In this document: one piece after another, positions 6,060-10,492 of the stretch
How positions within the stretch are numbered: the first letter of the stretch is position 1
Layout of the letters: every line of letters starts with the position of its first letter
DNA from: Alphaproteobacteria bacterium
Lineage (GTDB): Bacteria > Pseudomonadota > Alphaproteobacteria > RF32 > CAG-239
Length of the DNA: 10,492 nucleotides
Assembly (NCBI GenBank): GCA_020025875.1
Contig: JAHHRI010000045.1
Location: 1 to 10,492, forward strand
Direction: 5' to 3'
Program-made: the position numbers and the translations under genes
The notes under the pieces: model-generated
Seen by the model: only the letters and a program-made list of their open reading frames with translations
The model's database searches: none
What the model was told of the DNA's origin: nothing

Positions 6060-6593
6060 ATGCCTAAATTTATTCTTAAAGTGACGGACGAATGCGCCGT
6101 AAACGATGTCGAATCTGCCGATGTCGACTGTTTTATTCTTTCAACTTTGTTGTCGCCGTCTTATCTGAAGCGGCAAATTTTGCAGATAGAAGCGGCGGGA
6201 AAAATTGCCCTGCTTGCCGGAGAAAATGCCGCGGTGCTGGCGGTAGAACTTGGTGCCGACGGCATTGTTGCCGATCTGAGTGCTTCAACGTCCATCAAAA
6301 AAGACATGGCGTCCCTGCGCCGTGTGCTCGGTCGGCGTTTTCTTGGCGTGGTATGCCGCGGGCGTCGCCACGAAGCCATGGTTGTCAGCGAGAATGAGCC
6401 GGATTTTATCATTTTTCGCATTTGGCGCGAAGGGGCAGAGAAAACTCAAGAGCTGATCGATTGGTACACGGCATTTTTTTTGTTGCAGACAGCCGTCGAA
6501 CCAATGGACAAATATGTCGATTTCTCCGCTTATCCGGCGGATATGGTGATTTTAAGCCCCGAAGACCATAAGATTTTAGTTGCGAAAAAATAA
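6060..6593 (+). CDS. Degenerate ThiE/TenI-like (thiamine phosphate synthase fold) protein
   Basis: The 177-residue protein looks like part of a ThiE/TenI TIM barrel. IALLAGENAAVLAVELGADGIVADLS (residues ~49-74) corresponds to the family's 'nd..dlAl..gAdGvHlgq' strand-loop. FLGVVCRGRRHEAMVVSENEPDFIIFR (~94-120) corresponds to 'igvS.h...ea..A...gaDyvgfG'. ThiE joins the HMP and thiazole phosphates to make thiamine phosphate. Here the catalytic and phosphate-binding residues are not apparent: VADLS replaces the HLGQ segment, and no GGI phosphate-binding turn is visible near the end. It is also shorter than ThiE (~210). A non-thiamine role or a relic is therefore likely. The ATG has no good ribosome site. 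The neighbour efp follows after 62 bases. Confidence in the fold is moderate, and low for any enzymatic function. Confidence 0.55.
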   Translation: MPKFILKVTDECAVNDVESADVDCFILSTLLSPSYLKRQILQIEAAGKIALLAGENAAVLAVELGADGIVADLSASTSIKKDMASLRRVLGRRFLGVVCRGRRHEAMVVSENEPDFIIFRIWREGAEKTQELIDWYTAFFLLQTAVEPMDKYVDFSAYPADMVILSPEDHKILVAKK

Positions 6594-6655
6594 AGTTTAG
6601 AGTAATTATCTTGATAATATTCAAAAAAATTAAAAAATAAGGAGTGAAGAAGAAA

Positions 6656-7219
6656 ATGAAGCAGCAAGCAGTATCCATCAGAATCGGCTGGGTTATCGAA
6701 TATAAGGGCAAACCGTGGACGGTTGTTAAGGCTACCCACATCAAACCGGGGAAGGGCGGCGCCTTTATGCAGGTCGAAATGAAGTCGGTTGAAGAAGGAA
6801 CCAAAACCAACGAACGTTTCCGCTCAGAAGACACGGTGGAAAAACTGATGGTGGAAGAAAAAGATTGCCAGTTCCTCTACGAAGATGCTCTCGGGCTGAC
6901 CTTTATGGATTCGGAAACTTTTGAGCAGTTTGTTATGCCTGCCGATATTTTGGGCGATTCCCGTCCTTTTATGGTTGAAGGCATGACGGTTTATATTAAC
7001 TTTATTGACGGACGTCCGGTAGCGGTTGAATTGCCGCAGCAAGTTATCTGCACCGTTGCGGAAACCGAACCGGTGGTCAAGGGACAGACGGCAGCCTCGT
7101 CTTATAAGCCTGCCATTTTGGATAACGGTGTCCGCATTATGGTTCCGCCGTTTGTCAACCAAGGCGAAAAAGTCGTGGTCGGCACGGCCGAAGCCACTTA
7201 TGTCGAAAGAGCCAAATAA
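6656..7219 (+). CDS. efp: Translation elongation factor P
   Basis: EF-P binds between the P and E sites of the ribosome and rescues stalling at polyproline stretches. The 187-residue length is standard. The three domains are clear: the N-terminal KOW-like domain with the modification loop THIKPGKGGAF (Lys33 at the tip, equivalent to E. coli Lys34), the OB domain (SEDTVEKLMVEEKDCQFLYED, FMDSETFEQFVMPADILG), and the C-terminal S1-like domain with the EF-P signature KPAILDNGVRIMVPPFVNQGEKVVV. The ATG at 6656 is chosen because GGAG lies 11 bases upstream; the in-frame GTG at 6644 overlaps that site and adds four residues with no family support. The stop overlaps the next gene by one base (TAATG). 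No Lys33-modifying enzyme gene (epmA, or the rhamnosyltransferase earP) is in the window. Confidence 0.96.
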   Translation: MKQQAVSIRIGWVIEYKGKPWTVVKATHIKPGKGGAFMQVEMKSVEEGTKTNERFRSEDTVEKLMVEEKDCQFLYEDALGLTFMDSETFEQFVMPADILGDSRPFMVEGMTVYINFIDGRPVAVELPQQVICTVAETEPVVKGQTAASSYKPAILDNGVRIMVPPFVNQGEKVVVGTAEATYVERAK

Positions 7220-8019
7220 TGTCGTATCTTTCTCCAACTCTGACGCTTTTGGTCGGCGCCGTCAAAAAAGCCACCGCCTCGCTTGATCGAGATTTTAACG
7301 AAATTGAAAAACTGCAATCTTCGGTGCGCGGTTATCAGAATTTTGTGTCCCGCTCTTTTGATCGGGTGGCGCAAACTTTGAAAAACGAGCTTGCGCGCGT
7401 GCGGCCGGACGCTGCTTTTATTGATGACAAGCAGCCGCTCCCGCGCGGTTGCTGTTTTATGGTTAATCCGATTGACGGCATCGGCAACTTTGTCCGCGGC
7501 GTGCCGGTGTTTGCCACCACGGTTGCTTATTGCGAAAACGGAGAAGTTAAAGCCTCGGTCGTTTATAATCGTGCCAGTGACGAACTCTATTTTGCAGAAA
7601 AAGGCAACGGTGCCTACAAAGAAGGTTTTCGCAACCACGAACGTTTGCGCGTTTCCGCCGTCAAAGACGGCGCAACGGCAATGGTCGCGGCGGCGATAGG
7701 CTTTCAGCACGGCAGTTCGGAATATACTTCCGCCTACCGCGATTTGTTTGCAGAAACCGAAAATGTCCGTTTGCTTGGTTCCGTGGCTCTTTCAATGGCA
7801 AATGTGGCCGCCGGCAAAATGGATATTTGCCTCAGTTTGGGCAACAGCCTCAATTCGGTTGCGGCCGGTTTGCTGCTGGTGCGCGAAGCCGGCGGCTATA
7901 TCTATAACCTAAAGAGAGAAAGTTTTGCGCCGGAAAAAATTGAGCAGGTGATTGTTTCCGACGAATTGGCGGCAACCAACACCTCGTTGGAGGCGATTAT
8001 CGTCAGACTGGCGGGATAG
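7219..8019 (+). CDS. Inositol-monophosphatase-fold protein with degraded active site (SuhB-like)
   Basis: The 266-residue product has the overall fold of the inositol monophosphatase/SuhB family and the right length. The segments VNPIDGIGNFVRGVPVFATTVAYCENGEV (residues ~82-110), LYFAEKGNGAY (~123-133), RLLGSVALSMANVAAGKMD (~184-202) and NSVAAGLLLVREAGGYI (~212-228) align with the family. The metal ligands are largely lost. The D-P-x-D-G-T site reads N83-P-I-D86-G-I88, the WD of the second motif reads L211-N212, and the GEE motif reads FIDDKQ (~68-72). Only D86 of the classical Asp ligands clearly remains. It is therefore probably not a working Mg-dependent phosphatase; some SuhB homologues have RNA-polymerase-associated roles that do not require catalysis. 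It starts within the efp stop (TAATG), so the two are translated together. Confidence 0.85.
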   Translation: MSYLSPTLTLLVGAVKKATASLDRDFNEIEKLQSSVRGYQNFVSRSFDRVAQTLKNELARVRPDAAFIDDKQPLPRGCCFMVNPIDGIGNFVRGVPVFATTVAYCENGEVKASVVYNRASDELYFAEKGNGAYKEGFRNHERLRVSAVKDGATAMVAAAIGFQHGSSEYTSAYRDLFAETENVRLLGSVALSMANVAAGKMDICLSLGNSLNSVAAGLLLVREAGGYIYNLKRESFAPEKIEQVIVSDELAATNTSLEAIIVRLAG

Positions 8020-8441
8020 TTTTTTCTTTTTGGGAAAAGCGCAAAGTTAAAATGTTGGAGATGCTTTGCAGTTCTTTGTGGGCGGACGGTTGTTAAAAAA
8101 AACACCGTTGCCCAAAAGGAGCAGGGGAGCATCAGTGAACGACAAGAGGGCGAAAAAACGGCGCAACAAGGCAGCGGGGCAGCCAAAGACCGATAGTCGT
8201 TACCTTTGCCGACAGCGGGCATGGGCTTTGCCGACAATGTCGGGCGGGGCGGCGGCAAATTGAACGGCTGACGCCAAAGCCTAAATCGGGCAGGGAAAAT
8301 ATGCTTTTGCCGGCTGGTGTGGGGATCTAAAAACTTCGGCATTAAAATCGCTAACCCGAACAGCGCCGACAAGCAAAACACGGCTGCGCTCTTCGAATAG
8401 GCTGAGTAGAGGAAAAAGCTTAAAAAAATTTAAATTAATGC
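8020..8441. other. Gene-poor stretch with hairpins, no supported gene
   Basis: I find no protein or RNA family here. Several secondary-structure elements are visible. A long imperfect hairpin at 8074-8118 pairs CTTT(g)TGGGC with GCCCAAAAG and ACGGT with ACCGT around an A-rich loop. There is a small stem GCAAAG/CTTTGC at 8041-8069. The 11-mer CTTTGCCGACA occurs twice (8202-8212 and 8225-8235), the second copy continuing into CCGACAATGTCGG. A further stem is CGCT/AGCG next to TCGG/CCGA at 8336-8369. Short plus-strand frames are rich in Arg, Lys and Gly and look non-coding. It may be decayed coding DNA or a structured RNA. Confidence 0.4.
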
Positions 8442-8470
8442 TTGCTTTATTTGAAACACTAATGTATAAA
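8442..8470 (+). promoter_or_regulatory. Putative sigma-70-type promoter of rpmE
   Basis: TTGCTT (8442-8447) and TATAAA (8465-8470) are separated by exactly 17 bases. The predicted start near 8477 gives a leader of about 29 bases with a GGAG site 8 bases before the rpmE ATG. The surrounding DNA is AT-rich; two TTAA motifs just upstream (8420-8423 and 8430-8433, 6 bases apart) are close to, but not, the CtrA spacing. Confidence 0.6.
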
Positions 8471-8505
8471 AACGGCAACTGAAAATTCGATATGGAGAAA
8501 ACAAG

Positions 8506-8742
8506 ATGAAAAAAGGTATTCATCCGGATTATCATGAAATTACCTATGTAATGAGTGACGGCAGCGTAGCTACCACCAGATCCACTTGGGGAAAAGCCGG
8601 AGATAAGATGACTTTGGAAATTGATCCGAAATCCCATCCGGCATGGACAGGCGTTTATCGTTTGGTCGATACCGGCGGGCAGTTGTCCAAATTTAAGAAC
8701 AAGTTTGGCGCTTTCGGGCTTAAGACTTCCGACAGCGAATAG
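8506..8742 (+). CDS. rpmE: 50S ribosomal protein L31
   Basis: L31 is a small protein of the large subunit that bridges to the 30S head. The 78-residue product matches the alphaproteobacterial form closely: start MKKGIHPDYHEITYVMSDGS, then TTRSTWGKAGDKM, the strongly conserved IDPKSHPAWTG, and a C-terminal DTGGQLSKFKNKFGAFGL. The zinc-binding cysteines of the C+ L31 type are absent, so this is the zinc-independent form. The ATG is preceded by GGAG at 8 bases and by a good promoter. A terminator follows 38 bases after the stop, so it is probably transcribed alone. Confidence 0.95.
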   Translation: MKKGIHPDYHEITYVMSDGSVATTRSTWGKAGDKMTLEIDPKSHPAWTGVYRLVDTGGQLSKFKNKFGAFGLKTSDSE

Positions 8743-8751
8743 TACTTTATT

Positions 8752-8766
8752 TTAATACTATCTTAA
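8752..8766 (+). promoter_or_regulatory. CtrA-type box TTAA-N7-TTAA upstream of trcR
   Basis: TTAA at 8752-8755 and TTAA at 8763-8766 are separated by exactly 7 bases (TACTATC), the full consensus of the alphaproteobacterial cell-cycle regulator CtrA. It lies just upstream of a potential -35 region (8767-8772, TTTTTT) and 17 bases before a TATAAT (8790-8795), the arrangement of many CtrA-activated promoters. The region is AT-rich, so a chance match is possible, and the CtrA gene itself is not in the window. Confidence 0.45.
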
Positions 8767-8780
8767 TTTTTTTCAATTAA

Positions 8781-8811
8781 CCTGCATTCTATAATAGGAT
8801 GTGGGTTTTTT
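8781..8811 (+). terminator. Intrinsic terminator of rpmE
   Basis: CCTGCATTC (8781-8789) pairs with GGATGTGGG (8797-8805) in a 9-bp stem that includes G-U pairs, around the loop TATAATA, followed by TTTTTT (8806-8811). The loop carries a perfect TATAAT, so the same DNA may act as a -10 box for trcR. Confidence 0.72.
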
Positions 8812-8814
8812 GCT

Positions 8815-8826
8815 CACAAATTTGTG
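8815..8826. promoter_or_regulatory. 12-bp perfect palindrome (operator candidate) before trcR
   Basis: CACAAATTTGTG is perfectly self-complementary. It extends to GC-N-CACAAATTTGTG-N-GC (8812-8829) if one mismatched base on each side is allowed. It sits about 30 bases before the trcR ATG and just after the terminator, where a dimeric repressor would block the leader. No regulator is known to me for this exact site; TrcR autoregulation would be a guess. Confidence 0.35.
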
Positions 8827-8856
8827 CGCATAAAACAAGAAGGAAAGGACAATAGA

Positions 8857-10492
8857 ATGACAGCCCCTTTAATGCCTAAGGCAACAGCCGTCTGGCTGGT
8901 CGAAAATACGACTTTGAGTTTTAAACAAATCGGCGATTTTTGCGAATTGCATGAGTTGGAGGTGCAGGCTATTGCCGATGGCGATGTCGCTTTTAATATC
9001 GTTGGCTTAAATCCGGTTGCCGGCGGACAGCTCACCGAAGAAGAAATTGCCCGTTGCGAACAAGATCTTTCCGCGTCGCTCGTCGGCGTTGAACCGGAAT
9101 GTAATGTTAAGGCGGAAAACAGCAAAAACAAAAAAGTGCTTTCGCCGTTGCAGCGTAGTGATAAACCGGCAGCCGTGTTGTGGATTTTGCGTAATTGTCC
9201 GGAGATTATCGACTCTCAAATTTGCAAATTAATCGGCACCACCAAGCCGACCATTGCTTCTTTGCGTGACGGCACTCACCGCGATATAGCAAACTTACGC
9301 CCCAAGAATCCGGTTGCCGTTGGTTTGTGTAAGGAAAAAGATTTGGACGAGGCAATTGTTGTATCCAAAAAATGGTTGGAGCAAAAAAGCCGTCCGAAAA
9401 AGAAAATAAGCAAAGGCAAAAAATCGGCAGCCGCCAAAGAAAAAGCAAAAGCCCTTGCGGCCAAAAAGAAAGCGGCGGAAACTGCAGCTAAAACAGCGAC
9501 AGCAGCTGTGACAAAGTCAATAGGAGGAGCGGGCGGACTGTTATCTGTTTTAAGCCCGACAACACTTGCAATCGGCGGCGTAACAGCGGCAGTGGGACTT
9601 GCGGCGGCAGCTTTTTATGAGTCTCAAAAAGGTGCGCGGGAATATAAAGAATCATTAGAAAGAGTTGCAAAAGGTGCTAAAGAGGTAGAACAGGGAATAT
9701 TAAACGGAACTGTTTTAATGGCTGATGCCTCATGGCTTACAATTTCTCCCGAACGTCAGGCGGAAATAAGTGAGAACACAGAAAAGATACAGGATAATAT
9801 TACGACCATTACATCGAACGCTATGGCTGAGCGCCGAGCTCTTACAGATGATGAGTTTAATCGTCTGCAAGAGCTTATGGAGCAGCTCAGACAATTTTCC
9901 GACGAACAGGCACAAGCCTATGAAAAAAGCCTTAATATCTTAGGCAACATGATTAAAAATGATAAAGACATTACCGAAGAGGAGATGCAGGACTATCTTT
10001 CAACGATCTATGAGTTAAAGGACAAAATAATAGCAGTAAAAGAAACTCAGCGACAGGAAGAATATGAGCAGGCTCTTCGCTTTAGAGAGCAGGCAGCACA
10101 GTTAAGACAGGAGGGGTACGAGCAGGAAGCTCTCGAAGCCGAAGCTCAGGCGCAGCGATTAGAGGAAGATGCTGAAACACGGTACGCAAACGAACTCGCA
10201 GCACTCGATGAGCAGATTGCGAGTAAGACGGAGCTTGTTTATAACGGCTACACCAAAGATGACGAAATGGCAAAAGCCAATATCGACAGGATCGCCGAGA
10301 TAAACGAGGAACTCAGGTTGCTCGACGAACAGCGCACGGCAGACATACAGGAATTAGCGGAACAGCGAGGAATTTCCGAGCGCGAAAGAATATCCGAATC
10401 TGAGGAAATACACAACTCATACAAAGACAGAATTGCCGAGCTGGAAAGCGAAAAACAAAGCTTGTGGGACGAATCGACAGAAAATTTTGGAA
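8857..10492 (+). CDS. trcR: Chimeric reading frame: TrcR (DUF1013) N-terminus fused to phage tape-measure-like protein, runs off window end
   Basis: The frame is open from ATG 8857 to the last base (at least 545 codons, no stop). It has a good AGGAAAGGA ribosome site 7-8 bases upstream. Residues 1-~170 are a clear TrcR/DUF1013 protein: TAPLMPKATAVWLVENT, a helix-turn-helix at ~21-42 (FKQIGDFCELHELEVQAIADG), and a second at ~119-138 (DSQICKLIGTTKPTIASLRD). In Caulobacter this family (TrcR) controls ctrA transcription. Residues ~175-208 are a Lys/Ala-rich tail, where a normal TrcR would end. From ~209 the product is phage tail tape-measure-like: a Gly/Ala hydrophobic stretch (~223-254) and then a long charged coiled coil. 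Codon use shifts at the same point. This is either a true fusion or a false join in assembly; TrcR is sure, the fusion is not. Confidence 0.8.
   Translation, partial: MTAPLMPKATAVWLVENTTLSFKQIGDFCELHELEVQAIADGDVAFNIVGLNPVAGGQLTEEEIARCEQDLSASLVGVEPECNVKAENSKNKKVLSPLQRSDKPAAVLWILRNCPEIIDSQICKLIGTTKPTIASLRDGTHRDIANLRPKNPVAVGLCKEKDLDEAIVVSKKWLEQKSRPKKKISKGKKSAAAKEKAKALAAKKKAAETAAKTATAAVTKSIGGAGGLLSVLSPTTLAIGGVTAAVGLAAAAFYESQKGAREYKESLERVAKGAKEVEQGILNGTVLMADASWLTISPERQAEISENTEKIQDNITTITSNAMAERRALTDDEFNRLQELMEQLRQFSDEQAQAYEKSLNILGNMIKNDKDITEEEMQDYLSTIYELKDKIIAVKETQRQEEYEQALRFREQAAQLRQEGYEQEALEAEAQAQRLEEDAETRYANELAALDEQIASKTELVYNGYTKDDEMAKANIDRIAEINEELRLLDEQRTADIQELAEQRGISERERISESEEIHNSYKDRIAELESEKQSLWDESTENFG
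9481..10492 (+). mobile_element. Phage-derived segment: tape-measure-like coiled coil (incomplete)
   Basis: From about 9481 the DNA looks foreign to the rest of the window. ATA, AGA, AGG, GGA and TCA codons, scarce in the upstream genes, become frequent. The protein changes to a pattern typical of tail tape-measure proteins: a hydrophobic Gly/Ala stretch (LLSVLSPTTLAIGGV...TAAVGLAAAAFY) and then several hundred residues of Glu/Gln/Arg coiled coil (QEEYEQALRFREQAAQLRQE, EINEELRLLDEQRTADIQEL). Such proteins set tail length in siphoviruses and are common in Firmicutes phages, to which this one bears most resemblance by composition. No capsid, portal, integrase or attachment site lies in the window. 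The left boundary is soft, about 9465-9500. Confidence 0.6.

Noticed and set aside
8052..8096. A 14-codon leader peptide (Met...Cys-stop) overlapping the hairpin at 8074-8118, as in an attenuator
   Set aside because: There is no ribosome site, no run of regulatory codons and no downstream biosynthetic gene (rpmE has its own promoter); likely chance.
8066..8263. A 65-residue Arg/Lys-rich plus-strand frame
   Set aside because: It would need a TTG start without a ribosome site, overlaps a strong hairpin and resembles no protein.
8100..8300. SRP (4.5S) RNA or RNase P RNA in the gene-poor stretch
   Set aside because: Fragments such as GGAGCAG recall SRP RNA, but the GGAAG tetraloop context and the RNase P GAGGAAAGTCC core are not present.
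7902..8381. A 159-residue minus-strand frame partly covering the gene-poor stretch
   Set aside because: It overlaps the end of the IMPase gene antisense, is rich in Pro/Arg/Phe/Ser in a way typical of non-coding frames, and has no supported start.
1..10492. CRISPR array, tRNA or insertion sequence
   Set aside because: No regularly spaced repeats, tRNA-like cloverleaf or terminal inverted repeats with a transposase were found on either strand.

Overview
The window looks like the chromosome of a motile alphaproteobacterium of medium GC, probably an uncultured lineage. The signs are a polar-flagellum FlhF/FlhG pair, a small coiled-coil gene next to zapA followed by a 6S-RNA-like gene and a ymdB-type phosphodiesterase, an alphaproteobacterial EF-P next to an inositol-monophosphatase homologue, a type L31 ribosomal protein beginning MKKGIHPDYHE, and a TrcR/DUF1013 cell-cycle regulator, a family known mainly from Alphaproteobacteria. 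The identification rests on recognising protein families and gene order; no search was run.

Region 1 (2-3823, + strand) is a tightly packed flagellar operon: the 3' part of fliG, then fliN, flhF, flhG and a membrane-anchored J-domain protein with a C-terminal SH3-like segment. All junctions except flhF/flhG overlap, so these genes are probably co-transcribed and translationally coupled. Region 2 (3824-3958) is a convergent intergenic gap with one strong inverted repeat.

Region 3 (3959-5967, - strand) reads, in transcription order, a 71-residue coiled-coil protein, zapA, a candidate 6S RNA with its own promoter and a textbook terminator, a YmdB-like metallophosphoesterase and a Gpt-like phosphoribosyltransferase. 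Region 4 (5968-6059) is a divergent promoter region. Region 5 (6060-8019, + strand) holds a degenerate ThiE-like protein, efp and an inositol-monophosphatase-fold protein that has lost most metal-binding residues.

Region 6 (8020-8505) is a gene-poor stretch with several hairpins and, at its end, a good sigma-70-type promoter for rpmE. Region 7 (8506-10492) contains rpmE, its terminator, and a regulatory zone with an exact TTAA-N7-TTAA CtrA-type box and a 12-bp perfect palindrome. After this comes a reading frame that runs off the window end. Its first ~208 codons are TrcR; from about base 9481 the same frame becomes a phage tail tape-measure-like coiled-coil protein with different codon use (AGA, ATA, GGA, TCA). 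This in-frame TrcR/tape-measure chimera is the most striking thing here. It is either a real recombination or prophage event or, quite possibly, an assembly join in an Ala/Lys-rich low-complexity stretch.
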